In this document: positions 42,514 to 52,060 of the stretch, piece by piece
Layout: every line of letters begins with the position of its first letter
Position numbering within the stretch: position 1 is the first letter of the stretch
Origin: Planktomarina sp.
Lineage (GTDB): Bacteria > Pseudomonadota > Alphaproteobacteria > Rhodobacterales > Rhodobacteraceae
NCBI GenBank assembly: GCA_020630015.1
Contig: JAHDCF010000013.1
Span: forward strand, 1-63,518
Direction: 5' to 3'
DNA: 63,518 bases
Notes under the pieces: model-generated
What the model was told of the DNA's origin: nothing
Seen by the model: the letters and a program-made list of their open reading frames with translations, nothing else
The model's database searches: none
Program-made: the position numbers and the translations under genes

Positions 42514-44367
42514 ATGCGCCTATCGACCATTGCTATTGTCTTGGCTGTTTTTGGGGCAGCTGCTGGTGGGGCTTATGTCTCTGCCCGGGCGGCGGCTGGC
42601 TGGATTGAAACGACAACGGTCGATGCTGTTGAAAACCGTTTGAAAGTCGATGGACATAACTGGGCCACGGTCAGTGCGGATGGCCTGCGCGTGACATTGG
42701 ACGGAGAAGCCCCAAGCGAGGCTGAAAGGTTCAAGGTTCTTTCATCGGTTGGATCAGTTGTGGATGCATCGCGCGTGTACGACAATTTCACAGTTGCGGA
42801 ATTGGGCGGATTGGAAGCGCCAGATTTCTCTATCGAAATCCTCAGAAACGATGCCGGAATTTCTTTGATCGGACTCATTCCTGCACAAACTTCGCAAGAA
42901 GAAATCCTTCAACAAATTAATGCGCGTGTCCCCGGCGTTGGTGTTTCTGATTTCCTTGAAACGGCCGATTATCCCGTTCCGGCGAATTGGGATGCATCCG
43001 TCGATTATGGCATAACTGCGCTTGGAATTTTGGAACGCACCAAAATCACAATAAAAGAAGAACTGGTTTCGGTAGAGGCCATCACCCAATCCGAAGAAGA
43101 AAAGAAGCGGCTTGAAACCAATCTTTCGCGCCGCCTTCCCGAAGGTGTTAAAGGCGAATTTGCCCTGAACGCCCCCTTGCCAGTGATCACACCCTTTATC
43201 CTTCGCTTCCAGATCACGGATGGAACCGCACGCATGGATGCATGTTCTGCCGAAAGTGAGGAAAGCGCCGCAAAAATATTGAAGGCCGCTGCCGAAGCGG
43301 GCCTTGATGGCAAATCTGAATGTCGCATTGGCCTTGGCGTTCCAAGCCCCGATTGGGCAGATGCGGCAAGTTCCGGAATGGCTGCGATTGCCGAACTGGG
43401 CGGTGGGAAACTCACCATATCTGATGTTGATATGGGATTGATCGCCGTGCCAGGTTCCGACCCCGCGAAATTCGAGGCCACAACAACCAAGTTAACTGAA
43501 GGCTTGCCCCCAGCCTTTGCCCTGAACGCCAGCTTGCCAGAGCTGCGCTCAGCCGATGACGCCAAGCCAGAGGAATTCACCGCAACGCGTTCCCCCGAAG
43601 GCCAGCTGCAATTGCGTGGGGCAATGCTGGACGATCAAACCAAAGGCATTATGGAAACATTCGCCCGTGCAAAATTTGGAACACAGGGGATTTCGGAATC
43701 GGTTGAAATCAACCCAGACCTGCCAAGTGGTTGGACCGTCCGTGTCTTGGCCGGGTTAGAAGTTCTGGGCGAACTGAATTCAGGTTTGGTGACTGTGACC
43801 CCAAGTTCAATCGATGTGCGCGGCAGATCCGGCAATCAGAACATTGGGGCTTTGGTGTCTCAAAGCTTGATCAAACGATTGGGAAGTGAAACTGATTTCG
43901 ATCTGGACTTGACCTATGATGCCATCCTTGATCCGGTGGCCAATCGCCTTAAGCCTGCTGATTGTGTTCAGGAAATCACAAAGGTTGCGGAAACCAAGAA
44001 AATCACGTTCGAGCCCGGCTCAACCAATTTGGATGGATCAAGCCGCGCTGTGGTTGATCAAATCGCGGCGATCATGGCCCGCTGCCCTGATGCTGAAATT
44101 GAAATAAGCGGCCACACCGACAGCCAAGGTCGCGAAGAAATGAACCTGTCCCTCAGCCAAGATCGGGCCAATGCCGTGCTGGGCGCCCTGACATTAAAAC
44201 GGGTTGAGATGAAAACGCTGGTCGCGCAGGGGTATGGTGAAACCCAACCCATCGCCGACAACGGAACCGAAGCCGGACGGGAGGCCAACCGCCGCATTGA
44301 ATTCCGCTTGATTACGCCTGTTCCTGTCCCGCTGGACGGTGAAGACAGCCCTGCAGAGGAAAACTAA
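42514..44367 (+). CDS. Envelope protein with BON-like repeats and a C-terminal OmpA domain
   Basis: 617 residues, N-terminal membrane anchor or uncleaved signal (about 5-28). A long middle region (about 40-480) shows repeated BON-like units (for example WATVSADGLRVTLDGEAPSEAERFKVLSSV), and the C-terminus (about 500-605) is an OmpA peptidoglycan-binding domain with GHTDSQGREEMNLSLSQDRA and NRRIEFR. Probably links the inner membrane or periplasm to the cell wall. GGAG precedes the ATG. The next small gene starts 1 bp after its stop. Confidence 0.85.
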   Translation: MRLSTIAIVLAVFGAAAGGAYVSARAAAGWIETTTVDAVENRLKVDGHNWATVSADGLRVTLDGEAPSEAERFKVLSSVGSVVDASRVYDNFTVAELGGLEAPDFSIEILRNDAGISLIGLIPAQTSQEEILQQINARVPGVGVSDFLETADYPVPANWDASVDYGITALGILERTKITIKEELVSVEAITQSEEEKKRLETNLSRRLPEGVKGEFALNAPLPVITPFILRFQITDGTARMDACSAESEESAAKILKAAAEAGLDGKSECRIGLGVPSPDWADAASSGMAAIAELGGGKLTISDVDMGLIAVPGSDPAKFEATTTKLTEGLPPAFALNASLPELRSADDAKPEEFTATRSPEGQLQLRGAMLDDQTKGIMETFARAKFGTQGISESVEINPDLPSGWTVRVLAGLEVLGELNSGLVTVTPSSIDVRGRSGNQNIGALVSQSLIKRLGSETDFDLDLTYDAILDPVANRLKPADCVQEITKVAETKKITFEPGSTNLDGSSRAVVDQIAAIMARCPDAEIEISGHTDSQGREEMNLSLSQDRANAVLGALTLKRVEMKTLVAQGYGETQPIADNGTEAGREANRRIEFRLITPVPVPLDGEDSPAEEN

Positions 44368-44368
44368 T

Positions 44369-44701
44369 ATGAACAGATCAGAGTTCATCATCACCATTGC
44401 AATTATCCTGTTTGTTGCCTTCCTTTTGGGATGGTTTGCCAACTGGTTGGTAAACCGTTTCACACGCGTCAGCCGCGCCGATGTTGGGGAACTGGATAAA
44501 ATGGCACAAGCCCTGCACGAGGCGGAAGAAACCCGTGATCAGGCCATCGTATATCTGCAAGAACGCGAAGCAGAACTTTCAAACCAAATGTCACAGACAG
44601 AGGCAGAATTGCGCGCCGCCATGGACGGCCTGCGCGATGCACGCACCGAAGCCGAAGAATTAAAAGCCTATATTGAACGGCAGGAAAGCGGCGCGTCTTA
44701 A
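44369..44701 (+). CDS. Membrane-anchored coiled-coil protein
   Basis: 110 residues. One transmembrane helix (about 6-28) and a long helix with heptad pattern (about 45-108, rich in Glu, Ala, Arg). Starts 1 bp after the OmpA-domain gene, so the two are probably made together. Function unknown. Confidence 0.75.
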   Translation: MNRSEFIITIAIILFVAFLLGWFANWLVNRFTRVSRADVGELDKMAQALHEAEETRDQAIVYLQEREAELSNQMSQTEAELRAAMDGLRDARTEAEELKAYIERQESGAS

Positions 44702-44722
44702 CCCGGGCGTTGGGTCAATCCT

Positions 44723-45157
44723 TCACCATTCTTTCAGCGCATCCTCGTCTGCGATTTTGGCATCCACCCAATCGGCCCCATTTTTTGTGATCTCTTTTTT
44801 CCAAAACGGGGCCCGGGATTTAAGGTAATCCATCAAAAAATCCGCGCCTTGAAACGCCTGTTTTCTGTGTTTGGCGGCGGTGGCAACCATCATGATCACC
44901 TCACCCGGCTTTAACGTTCCAAAACGGTGAATGACCATGACATTTGTCAGGTCAAACCGTTCCTTTGCCGTTACAGCAAATTCTGTCAGGGCCGCTTCTG
45001 TCATGGCTGGGTAATGTTCAATTTCCATGGCCTGCAAGGTGCCTGTATCGTCGCGGACCACACCATTAAACGTTACAACGGCCCCGCCACCGTTGGCATC
45101 AAAATCCGCAGCTTCTTGCGATGGATCAAACACATCTGATTGAACAGAAACCCGCAT
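44723..45157 (-). CDS. moaE: Molybdopterin synthase catalytic subunit
   Basis: 144 residues from ATG 45157. GGGAVVTFNGVVRDD near the start, EHYPAMTEAALTE, VIHRFGTLKPGE, and the C-terminal APFWKKEITKNGADWV with the catalytic Lys region. Works with MoaD to insert sulfur into precursor Z. Start overlaps the moaD stop (TGATG). Confidence 0.96.
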   Translation of the reverse strand: MRVSVQSDVFDPSQEAADFDANGGGAVVTFNGVVRDDTGTLQAMEIEHYPAMTEAALTEFAVTAKERFDLTNVMVIHRFGTLKPGEVIMMVATAAKHRKQAFQGADFLMDYLKSRAPFWKKEITKNGADWVDAKIADEDALKEW

Positions 45158-45408
45158 CACCCACCCGTCATCGGCGGAAAAAAGGCCACGGTACGCACAC
45201 CATCCAAGCTGGCATCCATATCGCACAACACTTCGTCAGCGGCGGCGCGTAAGGCCGGAAGATCCGAAAATGCAGCTTCATATTCAGGGCCCTTGGCCCG
45301 CAAATCATTCACAAGTTCGGAAATTGTCTTGGCGGTTGTTTCAATCGTTTCTTGCCCATGACCCACGCGTTCACGCACCCAAGCGAAATACAGCACGGTC
45401 ACCTGCAT
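45157..45408 (-). CDS. moaD: Molybdopterin synthase sulfur carrier subunit
   Basis: 83 residues from ATG 45408. Ubiquitin-like fold starting VTVLYFAWVRERVGHGQE and ending in Gly-Gly, the site of thiocarboxylation. Lies 5 bp after pgsA and overlaps moaE. Confidence 0.95.
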   Translation of the reverse strand: MQVTVLYFAWVRERVGHGQETIETTAKTISELVNDLRAKGPEYEAAFSDLPALRAAADEVLCDMDASLDGVRTVAFFPPMTGG

Positions 45409-45413
45409 GGCAT

Positions 45414-46070
45414 TCAATCCTTCAAATAGGGCAGCGATTTTTTGAAATAATCCCACCCTGTGATCACGGTTAAAACCGCAGCAATCCACAGTAAGGCAAT
45501 CCCAACATACCAGGTGATCTGCATGCCCAAAAATTGCAAACGCAATCCAACGGGATCATCGGCAGCACCATCCAAAATGGAATTTATGGTCGCTTCGTCC
45601 ATTCCAAAGGACAGCATGCCCAAATTGTGTTCAAAAACACCCACCCCAAATAACACAGCGATTGCCACCATTTGAACCGTGGTTTTCCATTTTGCCAATT
45701 GGGTCACCTTCAAAGTACCTGCGGTATCACCCAAAAATTCACGCAGGCCTGACACGAAAACTTCACGGAACAGGATAAAGGTGGCTGGCAAAAGAATATA
45801 TGGGTTCATCCCGTTGAAACCTGTGATTACACATAAGGCAATCACCACCATTGCCTTATCGGCAATTGGGTCCAACATCGCACCCAACTTACTTTCTTGT
45901 TTCCACTTACGGGCCAAATACCCATCAACAAAATCGGTCAGCGCCGCCAACACAAACAGCACAAGCGCCGCCCAATCCGCATAAGGCCGGGTGAAATATA
46001 AAAACATAACCGCAACCATGGGGGCCGCGGCCAAACGAATATAAGTTAAAATATTTGGTATCGTCCACAT
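45414..46070 (-). CDS. pgsA: CDP-diacylglycerol-glycerol-3-phosphate 3-phosphatidyltransferase
   Basis: 218 residues. The CDP-alcohol phosphotransferase motif is complete (DFVDGYLARKWKQESKLGAMLDPIADK) near residues 45-72, with several transmembrane helices. Makes phosphatidylglycerophosphate. First gene before moaD and moaE. Confidence 0.96.
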   Translation of the reverse strand: MWTIPNILTYIRLAAAPMVAVMFLYFTRPYADWAALVLFVLAALTDFVDGYLARKWKQESKLGAMLDPIADKAMVVIALCVITGFNGMNPYILLPATFILFREVFVSGLREFLGDTAGTLKVTQLAKWKTTVQMVAIAVLFGVGVFEHNLGMLSFGMDEATINSILDGAADDPVGLRLQFLGMQITWYVGIALLWIAAVLTVITGWDYFKKSLPYLKD

Positions 46071-46416
46071 GGGACATTGATAACCTCGGGCGCACTGGCT
46101 TGCCAGCCCCTGTCACAAAATTGCGATCACATCGCCGCACGAATTTGCCAAGTCACCTGAATATTGAACCATTGGGAAACAGTGACCGGAAAAAAATTTA
46201 AAAAATGACATCTAAGGAAGCCGCGTTAACCTTTGGCGATCCTGCACCATTGGCGAACGCCCGGTGTACGGGTTGTGTACGGGTTGTGTACAGGTTGTGC
46301 GACTTGTTTCGCGGGGGTGGCACAATTGGTTAATGCGGCGCACGCCCATTGGTTGACTGTGTAACCTCAATACCTTGGGCAGGCATTGTTTCGCGTGCGA
46401 AACATTTTAAGCGTTA
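46071..46416. other. Intergenic spacer uvrC-pgsA with tandem repeat and palindrome
   Basis: 346 bp without a convincing gene. It holds three copies of an 11-bp unit (GTGTACGGGTT, GTGTACGGGTT, GTGTACAGGTT) at 46264-46296, an A-rich stretch at 46189-46206, and near the uvrC end the 8-bp arms TGTTTCGC / GCGAAACA (46387-46404). A 42-codon plus-strand reading frame across the repeats was not accepted. The pgsA promoter should lie in the left half. Confidence 0.5.
46264..46296. repeat. Three tandem copies of an 11-bp unit
   Basis: GTGTACGGGTT at 46264-46274 and 46275-46285, then GTGTACAGGTT at 46286-46296. The unit length is one helical turn. Too short for CRISPR; may be slippage or a stacked protein-binding site. 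Confidence 0.7.
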
Positions 46417-48273
46417 TTATTCGCGGAAATAGTCATAAACCGTCTGCGCCATAGCAGCAGACACCCCTTCCACGGCTTTCAAATCCTCTAACGCGGCCCC
46501 GGCCACCGCTTTGGCTGATCCAAAATGCGTCATCAAAGCTTTCTTTCGTTTCGGGCCAATGCCTTCGATCCCATCAAGTGGATTTTTGAATTGTGATTTC
46601 GCACGTTTCGCACGGTGCGTTCCAATGGCAAACCTATGTGCTTCGTCACGCAACCTTTGAATAAAATACAGAACCGGATCATTGTGGCGCAACGCCATCA
46701 CAGGGTGACCCGTGCGATAAAATTCTTCCTTTCCCGCATCACGATCCACACCTTTGGCGACCCCAATCATGGCAATGTCGCCAACGCCCCAATCTGTCAT
46801 GATTTGTCGTACAGCGCTGACTTGACCTGCGCCACCGTCAATCAACAACAGATCCGGCCAGATATCGGTTTTTCGATCTGGATCTTCCTTCAACAATCGC
46901 TTGAACCTTCGGTTCAAAACTTCTTTCATCATGCCAAAATCATCGCCCGGCGTCAGGTCTTCGCCCTTGATGTTGAACTTACGATACTGCGATTTTACGA
47001 AACCTTCCGGCCCCGCGACAATCATCCCGCCCACAGCATTTGTTCCTTGGATATGAGAGTTATCATAAACCTCTATCCGTTCGGGGGGTGCATCTAAATC
47101 AAAGGCCTCTGCCAAACCTTTCAGCAATTTTAGTTGGGTTGCACTTTCTGACATGCGGCGGGCAAGGCTTTCACGGGCGTTTCGCTGCGCGTTCACAACC
47201 AATTCATGCTTTTCACCTCTTTGGGGGACTGCCACCTCAACCTTGCGACCCAATTTATTGGACAAGGCTTCTTGCATAAGATCGGGGTCTTCAATCGCGT
47301 CCGATAGCAAAATCAATCTTGCTGGATCGCGGTCTGAATAAAATTGCCCAACAAAGGCTTGCATCACCTCGGTTGGGCTAAAGTCCGTTCCAACACGTGG
47401 ATAATAATCTCGATTTCCCCAGTTTTGATTGGCCCGTATGAAAAACACCTGAACGCAAGCTTGGCCCCCTTCCATGTGCAATGCGATGACATCGGCCTCT
47501 GCCACAGATTGCGGATTGATACCTTGGGCGGTTTGAACTGCCGTCATGGCTTTGATCCTGTCACGCAACGCCGCGGCGCGTTCGAACTCCATCTCTTCTG
47601 AGGCTTTTTGCATTTCTGCGGCCAGTGTCGCTTGGATTTCACTGGTTTTACCCGACAAAAACCGTTCTGCGTCTTTCACCAAATCGGCGTAATTGGTTTG
47701 GTTGATGTGGCCAACGCATGGGCCGCTGCAGCGCTTGATCTGATATTGCAAACAAGGGCGGGTGCGGGTTGCAAAATCATTGTCTGAACAGTTTCGCAGC
47801 AAGAAAACCCTTTGCAATTGGTTAAGCGTTCGGTTCACAGCACCAGCGCTGGCAAATGGGCCGTAGTATGTTCCTTTTTCCTTTTTCGCACCTCTGTGCT
47901 TTTTGATCATCGGAAAATCATGCGATTTGGTCACCAAAATATTGGGGAATGATTTGTCGTCGCGCAGCAAAACATTATACTTTGGCTTCAGTTGCTTGAT
48001 TAAGTTTTGCTCCAGAAGCAGGGCTTCTGTTTCGGTTTGCGTTGTCAGAAACATCATGCTGGATGTTTCTGAAATCATGCGGGCAATGCGTGCTGAATGG
48101 CCCGTTGGCCTTGCATAAGATGAAACACGGTTTTTAAGATTGCGGGCTTTACCCACATATAAAACCCGACTTTCTGTATCCAGCATCCGATAAACACCCG
48201 GAGATCCATCCAATTGCCGAAGATATTCCGCAATTACCGTTGATCCAGTTTTTGGCGAAGCGTCCTGTGTCAT
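46417..48273 (-). CDS. uvrC: Excinuclease ABC subunit C
   Basis: 618 residues from ATG 48273 (AAGGA 4 nt upstream), or 635 from ATG 48324. GIY-YIG domain: [27 protein letters not shown] motif near 200-240; UvrC-homology endonuclease region with [17 protein letters not shown] and [11 protein letters not shown]-terminal helix-hairpin-helix ([18 protein letters not shown]). Makes both incisions in nucleotide excision repair. Confidence 0.96.
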   Translation of the reverse strand: MTQDASPKTGSTVIAEYLRQLDGSPGVYRMLDTESRVLYVGKARNLKNRVSSYARPTGHSARIARMISETSSMMFLTTQTETEALLLEQNLIKQLKPKYNVLLRDDKSFPNILVTKSHDFPMIKKHRGAKKEKGTYYGPFASAGAVNRTLNQLQRVFLLRNCSDNDFATRTRPCLQYQIKRCSGPCVGHINQTNYADLVKDAERFLSGKTSEIQATLAAEMQKASEEMEFERAAALRDRIKAMTAVQTAQGINPQSVAEADVIALHMEGGQACVQVFFIRANQNWGNRDYYPRVGTDFSPTEVMQAFVGQFYSDRDPARLILLSDAIEDPDLMQEALSNKLGRKVEVAVPQRGEKHELVVNAQRNARESLARRMSESATQLKLLKGLAEAFDLDAPPERIEVYDNSHIQGTNAVGGMIVAGPEGFVKSQYRKFNIKGEDLTPGDDFGMMKEVLNRRFKRLLKEDPDRKTDIWPDLLLIDGGAGQVSAVRQIMTDWGVGDIAMIGVAKGVDRDAGKEEFYRTGHPVMALRHNDPVLYFIQRLRDEAHRFAIGTHRAKRAKSQFKNPLDGIEGIGPKRKKALMTHFGSAKAVAGAALEDLKAVEGVSAAMAQTVYDYFRE

Positions 48274-48342
48274 CTGATCCTTGGTTTCGGGCTGATTCTT
48301 ACCTTGGCTGCCCTGAAATGCCATCGCAAGCAAGTGTTAAGC

Positions 48343-48564
48343 TATCCACTTTTTCTGTGGATAAGTCTGAGGAAAGAACCTGCGTATCCAGAATTTTTCC
48401 TTGTTTTCTGGTTACTTCGCAGAAGTGCCTATTTTTTAGGCACTTATTTAAGTTATTGATTTTAAATACTATTTTTTTGGACCGCAGGCAACCTACTGAA
48501 AACATTAAATTTTTTGTAAATAAAACGTAATCGATTTAATGAAAGTGCACAACTTTACCTTCGG
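48343..48564. other. AT-rich spacer with DnaA-box palindrome and hairpin
   Basis: From uvrC to the SDR gene. Inverted arms TATCCAC / GTGGATA (48343-48349, 48357-48363) include a perfect DnaA 9-mer TTATCCACA on the minus strand at 48356-48364. A 9-bp perfect inverted repeat AAGTGCCTA / TAGGCACTT surrounds TTTTT at 48423-48445. The segment 48428-48535 is visibly rich in A and T. No gene seen. Confidence 0.55.
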
Positions 48565-49344
48565 TCACTCCACCCCTTGGATATCGCGGGTTTGCCAAGT
48601 CAGATGTTGGCCACCGTCCACACACAGGATTTGGCCCGTCACAGCCGGAGCATTTAAGAAATAGTTAAGCGCTCCAACAATGTCAGATGGGTTGGAACCC
48701 CGTTCCAAAATGGTTGATGCCCGCTGTAAATTGAAATGATCCACGCTTTGCCGCATTCCTTGAATGGTTGGCCCCGGACCGATTGCGTTCACCCTGATAT
48801 CAGGGGCCAGTGCCTGTGCCCCTGTTTGGGTCAACGTCCATAAGGCCGACTTGGCCAGGGTATACGTCATAAACTCAGGCGTCAGTTTTCGAATGCGTTG
48901 ATCGATCATGTTCACAATCAAACTTTGGGCTATTGGCTCTCCTAATTCATCGATCGCACCTTTTGGAACTTGGGCAGCAAAATCCTGAGACAAAATAAAT
49001 GGCGCTCGAAGATTGCTTTGGAAATGTCTGTCCCAACTGGTTCGATCGGCGGTCGGCAATGTGTCATATTCAAAGATTGACGCGTTGTTGATCAGAACGG
49101 TCAACGGACCACCCAAGGCGTCCGTCGCACGCGCGATCAGGTTGCCCGTTTGCGTGTCATCCAAAAGATCGGCCTGCAGTGCCACGGCGGTCCCGCCAGT
49201 CGAAACAATATCATGTACGGTTTGATCCGCATCATTTGCCGATCCCGCATAATGCACCCCAACAGAATATCCTTGTTGCGCAAGATGAAGGGCCATTTCC
49301 CGGCCCAATCGTTTTGCAGCGCCTGTCACAAGTGCATGTTTCAT
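48565..49344 (-). CDS. Short-chain dehydrogenase, pteridine reductase-like (FolM/PTR1 type)
   Basis: 259 residues. TGAAKRLGREMA carries the Arg-containing cofactor motif typical of pteridine reductases; NNAS; active site NMIDQRIRKLTPEFMTYTLAK, where Asp replaces Ser and Tyr-x-x-x-Lys remains, as in PTR1/FolM. C-terminal GPGPTIQGMRQS and VTGQILCVDGGQHL. Likely reduces dihydromonapterin or dihydropterins. Fourth gene of a minus-strand run with sppA-like, microprotein and antiporter genes. Confidence 0.85.
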   Translation of the reverse strand: MKHALVTGAAKRLGREMALHLAQQGYSVGVHYAGSANDADQTVHDIVSTGGTAVALQADLLDDTQTGNLIARATDALGGPLTVLINNASIFEYDTLPTADRTSWDRHFQSNLRAPFILSQDFAAQVPKGAIDELGEPIAQSLIVNMIDQRIRKLTPEFMTYTLAKSALWTLTQTGAQALAPDIRVNAIGPGPTIQGMRQSVDHFNLQRASTILERGSNPSDIVGALNYFLNAPAVTGQILCVDGGQHLTWQTRDIQGVE

Positions 49345-49357
49345 CGGTTTTCCTAAA

Positions 49358-50284
49358 TCAAAACAATATGAACCAAAGATAGGTCACATAAAACGCAAGC
49401 AAAGCCAAACCCCACCTGCGCCCGATCCGCTGACCAAAAAACACGAAAGGGATCAAAAGTAATGATGCCGCGCACATAACCCAAATATCTATTTTAAGAA
49501 TTTCTGTGGGCACAGGAAGATTGCCCACCAATGCACCAACACCAATGATCCCAAGAAGGTTGAACATGTTCGACCCAATTACGTTGCCAAGGGCAACATC
49601 CGCCTGTCGGCGGATCGCAGCCATGGTTGTTGTGGCCAACTCAGGCAACGATGTACCGATCGCAACAAGCGTCAGGCCAATCACCGTCTCAGACATGCCA
49701 AAATCCTGTGCGATGACAACTGCGTTGCGCACCAACAGTTCAGCCCCCAATGGCAGACCAATCAATCCCAACACCAAAAACATTGCAATCTTTCGCCCGG
49801 GCATGGTGGGATCCAAACCCTCCAAATCATCTTCGGCGGACGCGTCGCCCCCGCGAGATTGATCGTACAGCATGAACGCAAGCACGGCCAAACAGATCAG
49901 ACCATGCCACCAGACAAACATGCCTGTCATAGCGAAACCAGCGAACACTGTGGTGGCAATCAACATTAAAACAAAAGAACGTCGTGTATCAAATTGGCGC
50001 GTATCAAGGGTTGCCATGACAGCTGGCAAACCCAAAACCAACAGAACGTTTGCCGTATTGGACCCCACAACGTTACCAACGGCCAAAGTGGGCGCCCCTT
50101 CATAAATCGCGGACAAAACAATCAAAAGTTCTGGGGCCGATGTACCAAAAGCAACGACCGTTAAACTGACGACAAGTGCAGGGATGCCCAACCGCATGGC
50201 AAGATTCACAGCGCCCCGCACAAGAAAATCACCTGAAAACAGCAGGATCACCAGTCCCACCGCAACCCAAAGCCATGCCATCAA
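49358..50284 (-). CDS. Calcium/sodium antiporter, CaCA family (YrbG-like)
   Basis: 308 residues, about ten transmembrane helices in two inverted halves. Alpha-repeat motifs FGTSAPELLIVLSA and IGTSLPELATTTMA with GNVVGSN and GNVIGSN. Exchanges Ca2+ for Na+ or H+ at the inner membrane. Starts 2 bp after the microprotein stop. Confidence 0.93.
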   Translation of the reverse strand: MMAWLWVAVGLVILLFSGDFLVRGAVNLAMRLGIPALVVSLTVVAFGTSAPELLIVLSAIYEGAPTLAVGNVVGSNTANVLLVLGLPAVMATLDTRQFDTRRSFVLMLIATTVFAGFAMTGMFVWWHGLICLAVLAFMLYDQSRGGDASAEDDLEGLDPTMPGRKIAMFLVLGLIGLPLGAELLVRNAVVIAQDFGMSETVIGLTLVAIGTSLPELATTTMAAIRRQADVALGNVIGSNMFNLLGIIGVGALVGNLPVPTEILKIDIWVMCAASLLLIPFVFFGQRIGRRWGLALLAFYVTYLWFILF

Positions 50285-50286
50285 AA

Positions 50287-50460
50287 TTAAGCGCCTTTAT
50301 CGATGTCGCGGCATTGGCAGCGATTTTTCCCAAACTTTAATCGTTTGCACGTCTTGCATCTGGCGGCCTCTAATTGGCGGCGACCCGGAAAATCGAGTTT
50401 TCCGAACATGGCCAACGCACACATAAACACCAAGAAAAGAACGATTACCTTGATGAACAT
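50287..50460 (-). CDS. Membrane microprotein with a four-cysteine zinc-ribbon-like tail
   Basis: 57 residues. One transmembrane helix (about 3-20), then Cys35-x2-Cys38 and Cys48-x-Cys50 in a basic tail (RCKTCKRLKFGKNRCQC). Spacing fits a small metal site. It lies 3 bp after the sppA-like gene and 2 bp before the antiporter gene. Not recognised by name. Confidence 0.7.
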   Translation of the reverse strand: MFIKVIVLFLVFMCALAMFGKLDFPGRRQLEAARCKTCKRLKFGKNRCQCRDIDKGA

Positions 50461-50463
50461 AGG

Positions 50464-51249
50464 TTACATTCCGAACCGGGCAAATGCTGCGCGTTCTTCC
50501 AATTGATGGAACGCATCATCCACGATGTTCACACCGAACCGTGACATCAGGCCTTTTTTGGGACCAAAGACTTTGAACTTTGTTTTGTCCCCAAAGATTT
50601 CTTTCATTTTTGGCACCAGATGCCCAACGCCATCAGCCAGTCCATCATCAACCGCTTTTTGACCGACCCAAATTTCACCAGTGAACAAATCTCGGTCCGC
50701 CAACTTTCCTGCGCGACGTTCGGTTATGTGGGTTTTGAACGCCGTGTGAATATCTTCCAAGATTACTTTCAGACGTTTGATGTCTTCTTTGTTTTCGGGT
50801 TTGAACGGATCCAACTGCGATTTAGATTTGCCGGCGGTATAGACCCGGCGTTCAATGCCGTATTTTCCAATCAGCTCATGCAATCCGAAACCTGCTGAAA
50901 TCACACCAATTGAACCAGTGACGGATGAATGATCAACGTAAATTTCATCAGCGGCAGCCGCCAACCAATATCCACCAGATGCGGCGACATCTTCGACAAA
51001 GGCGTATACCGGGATTTCCTTTTCTTCCGCCAATCTTCGAATGCGCGCACCGATCAAAGATGATTGAACGGGGCTTCCACCAGGGGAATTAATGGCCAAG
51101 GCGACAGCGTCAGGTTTACTGCCAAACGCTTTTTCCAGTAATGGGGCGACGCCGGCATCATTGAGCCCGCGTCCTGTGGTGATTGTTCCAGTTAACCGAA
51201 CAACATTGACTTTGGGTTTTGGGGTGCGAAATGGGATTTTGAGTTTCAT
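50464..51249 (-). CDS. Signal peptide peptidase SppA-like serine protease (S49)
   Basis: 261 residues, short S49 form. INSPGGSPVQSSLIGARIRRL, then the nucleophile Ser in VAASGGYWLA and the base Lys in AGKSKSQLDPF. There is no clear N-terminal membrane helix, unlike SohB/SppA, so it may sit on the membrane through a partner. First gene of the run towards the SDR gene. Confidence 0.92.
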   Translation of the reverse strand: MKLKIPFRTPKPKVNVVRLTGTITTGRGLNDAGVAPLLEKAFGSKPDAVALAINSPGGSPVQSSLIGARIRRLAEEKEIPVYAFVEDVAASGGYWLAAAADEIYVDHSSVTGSIGVISAGFGLHELIGKYGIERRVYTAGKSKSQLDPFKPENKEDIKRLKVILEDIHTAFKTHITERRAGKLADRDLFTGEIWVGQKAVDDGLADGVGHLVPKMKEIFGDKTKFKVFGPKKGLMSRFGVNIVDDAFHQLEERAAFARFGM

Positions 51250-51298
51250 GGGATGGATTTAGGGACCTTCCACCATGTGAACAAGGCCCCCATCTGCG

Positions 51299-52060
51299 TC
51301 AGCTTCGAATTTTCCAACCAGTCTTGAATATCCACCACACAAAACCAAGGCATGCCAAGGTGAACAAACCGATGGCTGCCAAACTTAAGCCAACGGGAAC
51401 ATCCGCAGTACCGAAAAATGACCAACGGAATCCCGATACCAAGTAAACAACAGGATTAAACAAAGTGACCTTCTGCCAAAACGGAGGAAGCATCGAGATC
51501 GAATAGAATGATCCCCCCAAAAACACTAAAGGAGTAACCACCAACAAAGGCACCAATTGCAATTGTTCGAAATTACCGGCCCAAATCCCAAGGATGAACC
51601 CCAACAATGCAAAGCTGAGACAAGTTAAAATCAAAAATGCTAGCATGGCGAATGGGTGTTGTATGTCCAGGTCCACAAAGAAAAAGGCGGTGCCAAGGAT
51701 CACCATCCCGATGATAAACGCCTTGGTCGCAGCTGCGCCCACATACCCGACAACGATTTCAAGAAAACTGACCGGGGCTGACAACAATTCGTAAATCGTG
51801 CCGATGAATTTGGGGAAGTATATCCCAAAACTGGCGTTAGAGGTGGACTGTGTCATGACTGTAAGCATGATCAAACCCGGCACGATAAAAGCGCCATAGG
51901 CCACGCCTTCAACCTCTTGAATTCGGCTGCCAATGGCAGATCCGAACACGATAAAATACAATGAAGTCGACAGAACTGGTGACAAAAACGATTGCGCCAC
52001 AGTTCGGAAAAACCGCGACATCTCGGATTTATAGATCACTTTTATTGCTTGCAGGTTCAT
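51299..52060 (-). CDS. ABC-2 type exporter permease
   Basis: 253 residues, six transmembrane helices of the ABC-2 family, with [21 protein letters not shown] and [18 protein letters not shown] near the end. Overlaps the ATPase gene by ATGA. Substrate unknown; the pair resembles YadG/YadH. Confidence 0.92.
   Translation of the reverse strand: MNLQAIKVIYKSEMSRFFRTVAQSFLSPVLSTSLYFIVFGSAIGSRIQEVEGVAYGAFIVPGLIMLTVMTQSTSNASFGIYFPKFIGTIYELLSAPVSFLEIVVGYVGAAATKAFIIGMVILGTAFFFVDLDIQHPFAMLAFLILTCLSFALLGFILGIWAGNFEQLQLVPLLVVTPLVFLGGSFYSISMLPPFWQKVTLFNPVVYLVSGFRWSFFGTADVPVGLSLAAIGLFTLACLGFVWWIFKTGWKIRS

Noticed and set aside
46264-46296. Tandem 11-bp repeat as a CRISPR array
   Set aside because: No spacers between units, units too short, and no cas genes in the window.
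46205-46333. 42-codon plus-strand frame across the 11-bp repeats
   Set aside because: Starts in an A-rich stretch without a ribosome site, runs through the tandem repeat and resembles no family.
48274-48450. LexA box controlling uvrC
   Set aside because: I looked for GTTC-N7-GTTC or GAAC-N7-GAAC, the alphaproteobacterial form, in the upstream region and found none.
48343-48535. Chromosomal or plasmid origin of replication
   Set aside because: Only one perfect DnaA box and no dnaA, repABC, parAB or hemE genes near. Kept only as a possible DnaA-binding site.
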